From positions 1,364,001-1,428,000 of the forward strand of contig NC_135124.1 of the NCBI RefSeq assembly GCF_050908995.1: a stretch of 64,000 bases of DNA, in the 5' to 3' direction. A program made the position numbers and the translations under genes. The notes under the pieces are model-generated. The model searched no databases. It was not told the DNA's origin and saw nothing but the letters and a program-made list of their open reading frames with translations. This DNA is from Andrena cerasifolii. Its lineage: Eukaryota > Arthropoda > Insecta > Hymenoptera > Andrenidae. This document shows positions 39,392 to 51,484 of the stretch, in pieces (within the stretch, counting starts at the first letter, position 1; each line of letters begins with the position of its first letter).

Positions 39392-42300
39392 GTGCCATCT
39401 CTTTCGACGGCATGTTCTCCTGTTACAAAGCCCAATTTGGTGCATTCTGAAAATATTCGCCAGATCTTGGCCAATATATCAGGAGAACATGATGTGGAAA
39501 GAGGTATACTAAATTTCAGCTTCAAATGCATCGCCTTAAAGTTGCAAATAAGAGGCGCAGGCCTTTCAAGAGGCGTTCGAAAATGCTGCGACCCTTCGTT
39601 AAACAGTCACTGTCTCGAAACATCTGCGCCACTTCTCGCTCTTTGATTTGCTCTCCGGAGACGTTACTTTGTGTCATCTCTTTCGACGGCATGTTCTCCT
39701 GTTACAAAGCCCAATTTGGTGCATTCTGAAAATATTCGCCAGATTTTGGCCAATATATCAGGAGAACATGATGTGGAAAGAGGTATACTAAATTTCAGCT
39801 TCAAAGGCATCGCCTAAAAGTTGCAAATAAGAAGCGCATGCCTTTCAAGAGGCGTTCGAAAATTCTGCGTCTCTTCGTTAAACAGTCACTGTCTCGAAAC
39901 ATCTGCGCCACTTCTCGCTCTTTGATTTGCTCTCCGGAGACGTTACTTTGTGCCATCTCTTTCGACGGCATGTTCTCCTGTTACAAAGCCCAATTTTGTG
40001 CATTCTGAAAATTTCGCCAGATTTTGGCCAATATATCAGGAAAACATGAAGTGGAAAGAGGTATACTAAATTTCAGCTTCAAATGCATCGCCTTAAAGTC
40101 GCAAATAAGAGGCGCAGGCCTTTCAAGAGGAGTTCGAAAATTCTGCGTCTCTTCGTTAAACAGTCACTGTCTCGAAACATCTGCGCCACTTCTCGCTCTT
40201 TGATTTGCTCTCCGGAGACGTTACTTTGTGCCATCTCTTTCGACGGCATGTTCTCCAGTTACAAAGCCCAATTTTGTGCATTCTGAAAATATTCGCCAGA
40301 TTTTTGGCCAACATATCAGGAAAACATGAAGTGGAAAGAGGTATACTAAATTTCAGCTTCAAAGGCATCGCCTTAAAGTTGCAAATAAGAGGCGCAGGCC
40401 TTTCAAGAGGCGTTCGAAAATTCTGCGTCTCTTCGTTAAACAGTCACTGTCTCGAAACATCTGCGCCACTTCTCGCTCTTTGATTTGCTCTCCGGAGACG
40501 TTACTTTGTGCCATCTCTTTCGACGGCATGTTCTCCTATTACAAAGCCCAATTTTGTGCATTCTGAAAATTTTCGCCAGATTTTGGCCAATATATCAGGA
40601 AAACATGAAGTGGAAAGAGGTATACTAAATTTCAGCTTCAAATGCATCGCCTTAAAGTCGCAAATAAGAGGCGCAGGCCTTTCAAGAGGAGTTCGAAAAT
40701 TCTGCGTCTCTTCGTTAAACAGTCACTGTCTCGAAACATCTGCGCCACTTCTCGCTCTTTGATTTGCTCTCCGGAGACGTTACTTTGTGCCATCTCTTTC
40801 GACGGCATGTTCTCCTGTTACAAAGCCCAATTTGGTGCATTCTGAAAATATTCGCCAGATTTTGGCCAATATATCAGGAGAACATGATGTGGAAAGAGGT
40901 ATACTAAATTTCAGCTTCAAATGCATCGCCTTAAAGTCGCAAATAAGAGGCGCAGGCCTTTCAAGAGGAGTTCGAAAATTCTGCGTCTCTTCGTTAAACA
41001 GTCACTGTCTCGAAACATCTGCGCCACTTCTCGCTCTTTGATTTGCTCTCCGGAGACGTTACTTTGTGCCATCTCTTTCGACGGCATGTTCTCCAGTTAC
41101 AAAGCCCAATTTTGTGCATTCTGAAAATATTCGCCAGATTTTGGCCAACATATCAGGAAAACATGAAGTGGAAAGAGGAATACTAAATTTCAGCTTCAAA
41201 GGCATCGCCTTAAAGTTGCAAATAAGAGGCGCAGGCCTTTCAAGAGGCGTTCGAAAATTCTGCGTCTCTTCGTTAAACAGTCACTGTCTCGAAACATCTG
41301 CGCCACTTCTCGCTCTTTGATTTGCTCTCCGGAGACGTTACTTTGTGCCATCTCTTTCGACGGCATGTTCTCCTGTTACAAAGCCCAATTTTGTGCATTC
41401 TGAAAATTTTCGCCAGATTTTGGCCAATATATCAGGAAAACATGAAGTGGAAAGAGGTATACTAAATTTCAGCTTCAAATGCATCGCCTTAAAGTCGCAA
41501 ATAAGAGGCGCAGGCCTTTCAAGAGGAGTTCGAAAATTCTGCGTCTCTTCGTTAAACAGTCACTGTCTCGAAACATCTGCGCCACTTCTCGCTCTTTGAT
41601 TTGCTCTCCGGAGACGTTACTTTGTGCCATCTTTTTCGACGGCATGTTCTCCAGTTACAAAGCCCAATTTTGTGCATTCTGAAAATATTCGCCAGATTTT
41701 GGCCAACATATCAGGAAAACATGAAGTGGAAAGAGGTATACTAAATTTCAGCTTCAAAGGCATCGCCTAAAAGTTGCAAATAAGAAGCGCATGCCTTTCA
41801 AGAGGCGTTCGAAAATTCTGCGACCCTTCGTTAAACAGCCACTGTCTCGAAACATCTGCGCCACTTCTCGCTCTTTGATTTGCTCTCCGGAGACGTTACT
41901 TTGTGCCATCTCTTTCGACGGCATGTTCTCCTGTTACAAAGCCCAATTTGGTGCATTCTGAAAATATTCGCCAGATTTTGGCCAATATATCAGGAGAACA
42001 TGATGTGGAAAGAGGTATACTAAATTTCAGCTTCAAATGCATCGCCTTAAAGTTGCAAATAAGAGGCGCAGGCCTTTCAAGAGGCGTTCGAAAATGCTGC
42101 GACCCTTCGTTAAACAGTCACTGTCTCGAAACATCTGCGCCACTTCTCGCTCTTTGATTTGCTCTCTGGAGACGTTACTTTGTGCCATCTCTTTCGACGG
42201 CATGTTCTCCTGTTACAAAGCCCAATTTTGTGCATTCTGAAAATTTTCGCCAGATTTTGGCCAATATATCAGGAAAACATGAAGTGGAAAGAGGTATACT

Positions 42301-45300
42301 AAATTTCAGCTTCAAATGCATCGCCTTAAAGTCGCAAATAAGAGGCGCAGGCCTTTCAAGAGGAGTTCGAAAATTCTGCGTCTCTTCGTTAAACAGTCAC
42401 TGTCTCGAAACATCTGCGCCACTTCTCGCTCTTTGATTTGCTCTCCGGAGACGTTACTTTGTGCCATCTCTTTCGACGGCATGTTCTCCTGTTACAAAGC
42501 CCAATTTTGTGCATTCTGAAAATTTTCGCCAGATTTTGGCCAATATATCAGGAAAACATGAAGTGGAAAGAGGTATACTAAATTTCAGCTTCAAAGGCAT
42601 CGCCTTAAAGTTGCAAATAAGAGGCGCAGGCCTTTCACGAGGAGTTCGAAAATTCTGCGTCTCTTCGTTAAACAGTCACTGTCTCGAAACATGTGCGCCA
42701 CTTCTCGCTCTTTGATTTGTTCTCCGGAGACGTTACTTTGTGCCATCTCTTTCGACGGCATGTTCTCCTGTTACAAAGCCCAATTTGGTGCATTCTGAAA
42801 ATATTCGCCAGATCTTGGCCAATATATCAGGAGAACATGATGTGGAAAGAGGTATACTAAATTTCAGCTTCAAATGCATCGCCTTAAAGTTGCAAATAAG
42901 AGGCGCAGGCCTTTCAAGAGGCGTTCGAAAATGCTGCGACCCTTCGTTAAACAGTCACTGTCTCGAAACATCTGCGCCACTTCTCGCTCTTTGATTTGCT
43001 CTCCGGAGACGTTACTTTGTGTCATCTCTTTCGACGGCATGTTCTCCTGTTACAAAGCCCAATTTGGTGCATTCTGAAAATATTCGCCAGATTTTGGCCA
43101 ATATATCAGGAGAACATGATGTGGAAAGAGGTATACTAAATTTCAGCTTCAAAGGCATCGCCTAAAAGTTGCAAATAAGAAGCGCATGCCTTTCAAGAGG
43201 CGTTCGAAAATTCTGCGTCTCTTCGTTAAACAGTCACTGTCTCGAAACATCTGCGCCACTTCTCGCTCTTTGATTTGCTCTCCGGAGACGTTACTTTGTG
43301 CCATCTCTTTCGACGGCATGTTCTCCTGTTACAAAGCCCAATTTGGTGCATTCTGAAAATATTCGCCAGATTTTGGCCAATATATCAGGAGAACATGATG
43401 TGGAAAGAGGTATACTAAATTTCAGCTTCAAAGGCATCGCCTAAAAGTTGCAAATAAGAAGCGCATGCCTTTCAAGAGGCGTTCGAAAATTCTGCGTCTC
43501 TTCGTTAAACAGTCACTGTCTCGAAACATCTGCGGCACTTCTCGCTCTTTGATTTGCTCTCCGGAGACGTTACTTTGTGCCATCTCTTTCGACGGCATGT
43601 TCTCCTGTTACAAAGCCCAATTTGGTGCATTCTGAAAATATTCGCCAGATTTTGGCCAATATATCAGGAGAACATGATGTGGAAAGAGGTATACTAAATT
43701 TCAGCTTCAAATGCATCGCCTTAAAGTTGCAAATAAGAGGCGCAGGCCTTTCAAGAGGCGTTCGAAAATGCTGCGACCCTACGTTAAACGGTCACTGTCT
43801 CGAAACATCTGCGCCACTTCTCGCTCTTTGATTTGCTCTCCGGAGACGTTACTTTGTGTCGTCTCTTTCGACGGCATGTTCTCCTGTTACAAAGCCCAAT
43901 TTGGTGCATTCTGAAAATATTCGCCAGATTTTGGCCAATATATCAGGAGAACATGATGTGGAAAGAGGTATACTAAATTTCAGCTTCAAAGGCATCGCCT
44001 AAAAGTTGCAAATAAGAAGCGCATGCCTTTCAAGAGGCGTTCGAAAATTCTGCGTCTCTTCGTTAAACAGTCACTGTCTCGAAACATCTGCGCCACTTCT
44101 CGCTCTTTGATTTGCTCTCCGGAGACGTTACTTTGTGCCATCTCTTTCGACGGCATATTCTCCTGTTACAAAGCCCAATTTTGTGCATTCTGAAAATTTT
44201 CGCCAGATTTTGGCCAATATATCAGGAAAACATGAAGTGGAAAGAGGTATACTAAATTTCAGCTTCAAATGCATCGCCTTAAAGTCGCAAATAAGAGGCG
44301 CAGGCCTTTCAAGAGGAGTTCGAAAATTCTGCGTCTCTTCGTTAAACAGTCACTGTCTCGAAACATCTGCGCCACTTCTCGCTCTTTGATTTGCTCTCCG
44401 GAGACGTTACTTTGTGCCATCTCTTTCGACGGCATGTTCTCCAGTTACAAAGCCCAATTTTGTGCATTCTGAAAATTTTCGCCAGATTTTGGCCAATATA
44501 TCAGGAAAACATGAAGTGGAAAGAGGTATACTAAATTTCAGCTTCAAATGCATCGCCTTAAAGTCGCAAATAAGAGGCGCAGGCCTTTCAAGAGGAGTTC
44601 GAAAATTCTGCGTCTCTTCGTTAAACAGTCACTGTCTCGAAACATCTGCGCCACTTCTCGCTCTTTGATTTGCTCTCCGGAGACGTTACTTTGTGCCATC
44701 TCTTTCGACGGCATGTTCTCCAGTTACAAAGCCCAATTTTGTGCATTCTGAAAATATTCGCCAGATTTTGGCCAACATATCAGGAAAACATGAAGTGGAA
44801 AGAGGTATACTAAATTTCAGCTTCAAAGGCATCGCCTTAAAGTTGCAAATAAGAGGCGCAGGACTTTCAAGAGGCGTTCGAAAATTCTGCGTCTCTTCGT
44901 TAAACAGTCACTGTCTCGAAACATCTGCGCCACTTCTCGCTCTTTGATTTGCTCTCCGGAGACGTTACTTTGTGCCATCTCTTTCGACGGCATGTTCTCC
45001 TATTACAAAGCCCAATTTTGTGCATTCTGAAAATTTTCGCCAGATTTTGGCCAATATATCAGGAAAACATGAAGTGGAAAGAGGTATACTAAATTTCAGC
45101 TTCAAATGCATCGCCTTAAAGTCGCAAATAAGAGGCGCAGGCCTTTCAAGAGGAGTTCGAAAATTCTGCGTCTCTTCGTTAAACAGTCACTGTCTCGAAA
45201 CATCTGCGCCACTTCTCGCTCTTTGATTTGCTCTCCGGAGACGTTACTTTGTGCCATCTCTTTCGACGGCATGTTCTCCAGTTACAAAGCCCAATTTTGT

Positions 45301-46087
45301 GCATTCTGAAAATATTCGCCAGATTTTGGCCAACATATCAGGAAAACATGAAGTGGAAAGAGGTATACTAAATTTCAGCTTCAAAGGCATCGCCTTAAAG
45401 TTGCAAATAAGAGGCGCAGGCCTTTCAAGAGGCGTTCGAAAATTCTGCGTCTCTTCGTTAAACAGTCACTGTCTCGAAACATCTGCGCCACTTCTTGCTC
45501 TTTGATTTGCTCTCCGGAGACGTTACTTTGTGCCATCTCTTTCGACGGCATGTTCTCCTGTTACAAAGCCCAATTTGGTGCATTCTGAAAATATTCGCCA
45601 GATTTTGGCCAATATATCAGGAAAACATGAAGTGGAAAGAGGTATACTAAATTTCAGCTTCAAATGCATCGCCTTAAAGTCGCAAATAAGAGGCGCAGGC
45701 CTTTCAAGAGGAGTTCGAAAATTCTGCGTCTCTTCGTTAAACAGTCACTGTCTCGAAACATCTGCGCCACTTCTCGCTCTTTGATTTGCTCTCCGGAGAC
45801 GTTACTTTGTGCCATCTCTTTCGACGGCATGTTCTCCTGTTACAAAGCCCAATTTGGTGCATTCTGAAAATATTCGCCAGATTTTGGCCAATATATCAGG
45901 AGAACATGATGTGGAAAGAGGTATACTAAATTTCAGCTTCAAATGCATCGCCTTAAAGTCGCAAATAAGAGGCGCAGGCCTTTCAAGAGGAGTTCGAAAA
46001 TTCTGCGTCTCTTCGTTAAACAGTCACTGTCTCGAAACATCTGCGCCACTTCTCGCTCTTTGATTTGCTCTCCGGAGACGTTACTTT
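39392..46087. repeat. 24-monomer segmental duplication, copy 2
   Basis: Matches 28790-35485 at offset 10602 bp. It carries the two single-base length changes near 40012 and 40301 that copy 1 lacks, so these arose after the duplication or are sequencing errors. The copy is followed at 46088 by a further partial copy of the d-l-m-m series seen at 42461. Confidence 0.85.
40012..40305. repeat. Pair of compensating 1-bp length changes in the array
   Basis: GAAAATTTCGCC at 40008-40018 has three T where the subtype normally has four (T run 40012-40014). CAGATTTTTGGCC has five T at 40301-40305 where four are normal. Between the two sites the array is shifted by -1, and the 279 phase is restored afterwards. 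Both are homopolymer changes and are absent from the duplicate at 29348-29700. Confidence 0.9.
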
Positions 46088-48319
46088 GTGCCATCTCTTT
46101 CGACGGCATGTTCTCCTGTTACAAAGCCCAATTTTGTGCATTCTGAAAATTTTCGCCAGATTTTGGCCAATATATCAGGAAAACATGAAGTGGAAAGAGG
46201 TATACTAAATTTCAGCTTCAAAGGCATCGCCTTAAAGTTGCAAATAAGAGGCGCAGGCCTTTCACGAGGAGTTCGAAAATTCTGCGTCTCTTCGTTAAAC
46301 AGTCACTGTCTCGAAACATGTGCGCCACTTCTCGCTCTTTGATTTGTTCTCCGGAGACGTTACTTTGTGCCATCTCTTTCGACGGCATGTTCTCCTGTTA
46401 CAAAGCCCAATTTGGTGCATTCTGAAAATATTCGCCAGATCTTGGCCAATATATCAGGAGAACATGATGTGGAAAGAGGTATACTAAATTTCAGCTTCAA
46501 ATGCATCGCCTTAAAGTTGCAAATAAGAGGCGCAGGCCTTTCAAGAGGCGTTCGAAAATGCTGCGACCCTTCGTTAAACAGTCACTGTCTCGAAACATCT
46601 GCGCCACTTCTCGCTCTTTGATTTGCTCTCCGGAGACGTTACTTTGTGTCATCTCTTTCGACGGCATGTTCTCCTGTTACAAAGCCCAATTTGGTGCATT
46701 CTGAAAATATTCGCCAGATTTTGGCCAATATATCAGGAGAACATGATGTGGAAAGAGGTATACTAAATTTCAGCTTCAAAGGCATCGCCTAAAAGTTGCA
46801 AATAAGAAGCGCATGCCTTTCAAGAGGCGTTCGAAAATTCTGCGTCTCTTCGTTAAACAGTCACTGTCTCGAAACATCTGCGCCACTTCTCGCTCTTTGA
46901 TTTGCTCTCCGGAGACGTTACTTTGTGCCATCTCTTTCGACGGCATGTTCTCCTGTTACAAAGCCCAATTTGGTGCATTCTGAAAATATTCGCCAGATTT
47001 TGGCCAATATATCAGGAGAACATGATGTGGAAAGAGGTATACTAAATTTCAGCTTCAAAGGCATCGCCTAAAAGTTGCAAATAAGAAGCGCATGCCTTTC
47101 AAGAGGCGTTCGAAAATTCTGCGTCTCTTCGTTAAACAGTCACTGTCTCGAAACATCTGCGGCACTTCTCGCTCTTTGATTTGCTCTCCGGAGACGTTAC
47201 TTTGTGCCATCTCTTTCGACGGCATGTTCTCCTGTTACAAAGCCCAATTTGGTGCATTCTGAAAATATTCGCCAGATTTTGGCCAATATATCAGGAGAAC
47301 ATGATGTGGAAAGAGGTATACTAAATTTCAGCTTCAAATGCATCGCCTTAAAGTCGCAAATAAGAGGCGCAGGCCTTTCAAGAGGCGTTCGAAAATGCTG
47401 CGTCTCTTCGTTAAACAGTCACTGTCTCGAAACATCTGCGCCACTTCTCGCTCTTTGATTTGCTCTCCGGAGACGTTACTTTGTGCCATCTCTTTCGACG
47501 GCATGTTCTCCTGTTACAAAGCCCAATTTGGTGCATTCTGAAAATATTCGCCAGATTTTGGCCAATATATCAGGAGAACATGATGTGGAAAGAGGTATAC
47601 TAAATTTCAGCTTCAAATGCATCGCCTTAAAGTTGCAAATAAGAGGCGCAGGCCTTTCAAGAGGCGTTCGAAAATGCTGCGACCCTTCGTTAAACGGTCA
47701 CTGTCTCGAAACATCTGCGCCACTTCTCGCTCTTTGATTTGCTCTCCGGAGACGTTACTTTGTGTCGTCTCTTTCGACGGCATGTTCTCCTGTTACAAAG
47801 CCCAATTTGGTGCATTCTGAAAATATTCGCCAGATTTTGGCCAATATATCAGGAGAACATGATGTGGAAAGAGGTATACTAAATTTCAGCTTCAAAGGCA
47901 TCGCCTAAAAGTTGCAAATAAGAAGCGCATGCCTTTCAAGAGGCGTTCGAAAATTCTGCGTCTCTTCGTTAAACAGTCACTGTCTCGAAACATCTGCGCC
48001 ACTTCTCGCTCTTTGATTTGCTCTCCGGAGACGTTACTTTGTGCCATCTCTTTCGACGGCATATTCTCCTGTTACAAAGCCCAATTTTGTGCATTCTGAA
48101 AATTTTCGCCAGATTTTGGCCAATATATCAGGAAAACATGAAGTGGAAAGAGGTATACTAAATTTCAGCTTCAAATGCATCGCCTTAAAGTCGCAAATAA
48201 GAGGCGCAGGCCTTTCAAGAGGAGTTCGAAAATTCTGCGTCTCTTCGTTAAACAGTCACTGTCTCGAAACATCTGCGCCACTTCTCGCTCTTTGATTTGC
48301 TCTCCGGAGACGTTACTTT
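46088..48319. repeat. Additional partial copy of the d-l-m-m-l-m-j' series
   Basis: Order d (ACATGTGCGCC), l (AGATCTTGG), m, m (CTGCGGCAC), then an extra mosaic unit at 47204, l' (GTTAAACGGTC), m preceded by GTGTCGTCTC, and j' (GGCATATTC). It parallels 42461-44413 with one additional monomer. The unit at 47204 mixes AAAGTCGC with TGCTGCGTCTC, a combination not seen elsewhere in the window. Confidence 0.65.
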
Positions 48320-50941
48320 GTGCCATCTCTTTCGACGGCATGTTCTCCAGTTACAAAGCCCAATTTTGTGCATTCTGAAAATATTCGCCAGATTTTGGCC
48401 AACATATCAGGAAAACATGAAGTGGAAAGAGGTATACTAAATTTCAGCTTCAAAGGCATCGCCTTAAAGTTGCAAATAAGAGGCGCAGGACTTTCAAGAG
48501 GCGTTCGAAAATTCTGCGTCTCTTCGTTAAACAGTCACTGTCTCGAAACATCTGCGCCACTTCTCGCTCTTTGATTTGCTCTCCGGAGACGTTACTTTGT
48601 GCCATCTCTTTCGACGGCATGTTCTCCAGTTACAAAGCCCAATTTTGTGCATTCTGAAAATATTCGCCAGATTTTGGCCAACATATCAGGAAAACATGAA
48701 GTGGAAAGAGGTATACTAAATTTCAGCTTCAAAGGCATCGCCTTAAAGTTGCAAATAAGAGGCGCAGGACTTTCAAGAGGCGTTCGAAAATTCTGCGTCT
48801 CTTCGTTAAACAGTCACTGTCTCGAAACATCTGCGCCACTTCTCGCTCTTTGATTTGCTCTCCGGAGACGTTACTTTGTGCCATCTCTTTCGACGGCATG
48901 TTCTCCTATTACAAAGCCCAATTTTGTGCATTCTGAAAATTTTCGCCAGATTTTGGCCAATATATCAGGAAAACATGAAGTGGAAAGAGGTATACTAAAT
49001 TTCAGCTTCAAATGCATCGCCTTAAAGTCGCAAATAAGAGGCGCAGGCCTTTCAAGAGGCGTTCGAAAATGCTGCGACCCTTCGTTAAACAGTCACTGTC
49101 TCGAAACATCTGCGCCACTTCTCGCTCTTTGATTTGCTCTCCGGAGACGTTACTTTGTGTCATCTCTTTCGACGGCATGTTCTCCTGTTACAAAGCCCAA
49201 TTTGGTGCATTCTGAAAATATTCGCCAGATTTTGGCCAATATATCAGGAGAACATGATGTGGAAAGAGGTATACTAAATTTCAGCTTCAAAGGCATCGCC
49301 TAAAAGTTGCAAATAAGAAGCGCATGCCTTTCAAGAGGCGTTCGAAAATTCTGCGACCCTTCGTTAAACAGTCACTGTCTCGAAACATCTGCGCCACTTC
49401 TCGCTCTTTGATTTGCTCTCCGGAGACGTTACTTTGTGCCATCTCTTTCGACGGCATGTTCTCCTGTTACAAAGCCCAATTTTGTGCATTCTGAAAATAT
49501 TCGCCAGATTTTGGCCAATATATCAGGAAAACATGAAGTGGAAAGAGGTATACTAAATTTCAGCTTCAAATGCATCGCCTTAAAGTTGCAAATAAGAGGC
49601 GCAGGCCTTTCAAGAGGCGTTCGAAAATGCTGCGACCCTTCGTTAAACAGTCACTGTCTCGAAACATCTGCGCCACTTCTCGCTCTTTGATTTGCTCTCT
49701 GGAGACGTTACTTTGTGCCATCTCTTTCGACGGCATGTTCTCCTGTTACAAAGCCCAATTTTGTGCATTCTGAAAATTTTCGCCAGATTTTGGCCAATAT
49801 ATCAGGAAAACATGATGTGGAAAGAGGTATACTAAATTTCAGCTTCAAATGCATCGCCTTAAAGTTGCAAATAAGAGGCGCAGGCCTTTCAAGAGGCGTT
49901 CGAAAATGCTGCGACCCTTCGTTAAACAGTCACTGTCTCGAAACATCTGCGCCACTTCTCGCTCTTTGATTTGCTCTCCGGAGACGTTACTTTGTGTCAT
50001 CTCTTTCGACGGCATGTTCTCCTGTTACAAAGCCCAATTTGGTGCATTCTGAAAATTTTCGCCAGATTTTGGCCAATATATCAGGAAAACATGAAGTGGA
50101 AAGAGGTATACTAAATTTCAGCTTCAAAGGCATCGCCTTAAAGTTGCAAATAAGAGGCGCAGGCCTTTCACGAGGAGTTCGAAAATTCTGCGTCTCTTCG
50201 TTAAACAGTCACTGTCTCGAAACATGTGCGCCACTTCTCGCTCTTTGATTTGTTCTCCGGAGACGTTACTTTGTGCCATCTCTTTCGACGGCATGTTCTC
50301 CTGTTACAAAGCCCAATTTGGTGCATTCTGAAAATATTCGCCAGATTTTGGCCAATATATCAGGAGAACATGATGTGGAAAGAGGTATACTAAATTTCAG
50401 CTTCAAATGCATCGCCTTAAAGTTGCAAATAAGAGGCGCAGGCCTTTCAAGAGGCGTTCGAAAATGCTGCGACCCTTCGTTAAACAGTCACTGTCTCGAA
50501 ACATCTGCGCCACTTCTCGCTCTTTGATTTGCTCTCCGGAGACGTTACTTTGTGTCATCTCTTTCGACGGCATGTTCTCCTGTTACAAAGCCCAATTTGG
50601 TGCATTCTGAAAATATTCGCCAGATTTTGGCCAATATATCAGGAGAACATGATGTGGAAAGAGGTATACTAAATTTCAGCTTCAAAGGCATCGCCTAAAA
50701 GTTGCAAATAAGAAGCGCATGCCTTTCAAGAGGCGTTCGAAAATTCTGCGTCTCTTCGTTAAACAGTCACTGTCTCGAAACATCTGCGCCACTTCTCGCT
50801 CTTTGATTTGCTCTCCGGAGACGTTACTTTGTGCCATCTCTTTCGACGGCATGTTCTCCTGTTACAAAGCCCAATTTGGTGCATTCTGAAAATATTCGCC
50901 AGATTTTGGCCAATATATCAGGAGAACATGATGTGGAAAGA

Positions 50942-50946
50942 GGTAT
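50942..50946. repeat. Target site duplication, left copy (GGTAT)
   Basis: GGTAT directly precedes the 5' LTR and recurs at 57423-57427 after the 3' LTR. It is part of the normal satellite string GAGGTATACTAAA. A 5-bp duplication fits BEL/Pao integrases. An adjacent A on both sides makes a 6-bp reading possible, but the LTR end CA favours 5 bp. Confidence 0.9.
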
Positions 50947-51056
50947 TGTTCAAGAAAAATAGTACTTATTGCGCCATCTCCCGAGCCCGAGTTAACTCAG
51001 GCGTGGTGACGCAATATTCTATCCCCCCTTGTTCATGTGGAGCATCGATCTTATCT

Positions 51057-51087
51057 CCCTTCCATCGATCGGCGATCGATGGAAGGG
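51057..51087. repeat. 14-bp perfect palindrome in 5' LTR
   Basis: CCCTTCCATCGATC (51057-51070), spacer GGC, then GATCGATGGAAGGG (51074-51087). In the 3' LTR the left arm and spacer remain, but the right arm is lost beyond GAT. The 26-base difference is bounded by GAT at 51074-51076 and 51100-51102, typical of slippage or end-joining at a hairpin. Confidence 0.85.
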
Positions 51088-51102
51088 GGAGAGCACGCGG
51101 AT

Positions 51103-51130
51103 TCGAGGAAATCGAGCGAGATTTCCTCGA
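51103..51130. repeat. 11-bp inverted repeat in 5' LTR, 6-base loop
   Basis: TCGAGGAAATC (51103-51113), loop GAGCGA, GATTTCCTCGA (51120-51130). The same hairpin is intact in the 3' LTR at 57064-57091. Its presence in both LTRs shows it is part of the element; a role in transcript structure or packaging would be inference. Confidence 0.8.
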
Positions 51131-51258
51131 TCTACTTGTCGACGAGCCATACGAGAGGTAATACCTGTAAAACGCTTTGCCTGCTTCGCTTGAATTGCTT
51201 AAATCGCTTGCTTGCTACGAGAATCGGGCCGATTCCGCGTGCTTCGCGCTGTTTAAGA

Positions 51259-51285
51259 ACTGGTTAATCGTGCCGGGGAACCAGT
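51259..51285. repeat. 7-bp inverted repeat in 5' LTR
   Basis: ACTGGTT (51259-51265) pairs with AACCAGT (51279-51285) across 13 bases. It is also present in the 3' LTR. It could form a small stem in element RNA, but no function can be assigned. Confidence 0.5.
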
Positions 51286-51390
51286 ACCGCTTATATTAAA
51301 TTCAAAGCAATAATTGTTTAATAATTGTGCCCTATAACGCTTTATTGTATTATACTGTAAATAGACTTATATTTAAGATTACATTTAGTG
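51285..51390 (+). promoter_or_regulatory. AT-rich LTR segment, possible core promoter or processing region
   Basis: The segment contains TTATATTAAA (51291-51300), CTATAACG (51332-51339) and TTATACTGTAAA (51350-51361), in contrast to the GC-rich first half of the LTR. LTR promoters need a start site inside the LTR, but insect elements often lack a clear TATA box. Which motif, if any, acts cannot be read from the sequence. Confidence 0.25.
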
Positions 51391-51466
51391 CTTAAGTCAA
51401 AGACAGCTTCCACGCGAGTATCCCGATCCTGCGACGCGAGTGATCCGAAACTTTGCTAACATTTTT

Positions 51467-51484
51467 TGGTCCTTCGAGCCGGAT
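51467..51484 (+). promoter_or_regulatory. Primer binding site complementary to tRNA-Tyr
   Basis: TGGTCCTTCGAGCCGGAT lies five bases after the 5' LTR. Its reverse complement ATCCGGCTCGAAGGACCA agrees with the 3' end of animal tRNA-Tyr (acceptor strand TCGAAGG-A plus CCA), which I recognise from known tRNA-Tyr genes. The 18-base match stops at the next base. This site would prime minus-strand DNA synthesis by the reverse transcriptase encoded downstream. Confidence 0.85.

Larger units (their letters stand above)
1..50946. repeat. 279-bp satellite array, left part (about 182.6 monomers)
   Basis: Head-to-tail copies of one 279-bp unit in a single orientation fill this stretch. The landmark GTGCCATCTC recurs at 53, 611, 890, 1169 and so on to 50831, always at multiples of 279; some monomers carry GAGCC or GTGTC there. 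Each unit carries the palindrome TCTCCGGAGA, a StuI-like AGGCCT and the run TTCGTTAAACAGTCAC. Monomers differ at a limited set of recurring positions, which define subtypes arranged in higher-order blocks. The only length changes I found are a one-base loss at 40012-40014 and a one-base gain at 40301-40305, which cancel. I see no gene, promoter or other transposon inside. A centromeric or pericentromeric location is plausible for such an array but is inference. Confidence 0.98.
50947..51461 (+). repeat. 5' LTR (515 bp)
   Basis: Begins TGTTCAAGAAAA and ends TTTGCTAACA, followed by five T and the primer site. It matches the 3' LTR along its length by eye except for 26 extra bases at 51077-51102, which hold the right arm of a long palindrome. 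It should contain the promoter and the polyadenylation signals, but no canonical AATAAA was seen. The strongest AT-rich stretch, where a TATA-like element could sit, is about 51285-51390. Confidence 0.95.

Noticed and set aside
40156..40368. Reverse-strand 70-codon frame
   Set aside because: Exists only because the one-base gain at 40301-40305 shifts the frame in that unit; absent from all other monomers.
1..50946. CRISPR-like array
   Set aside because: The repeats are contiguous 279-bp units with no unique spacers, and no cas genes are present. The context is eukaryotic.
50808..51161. 117-codon frame crossing the satellite/5' LTR boundary
   Set aside because: Chance fusion across the insertion site; half of it is non-coding LTR.
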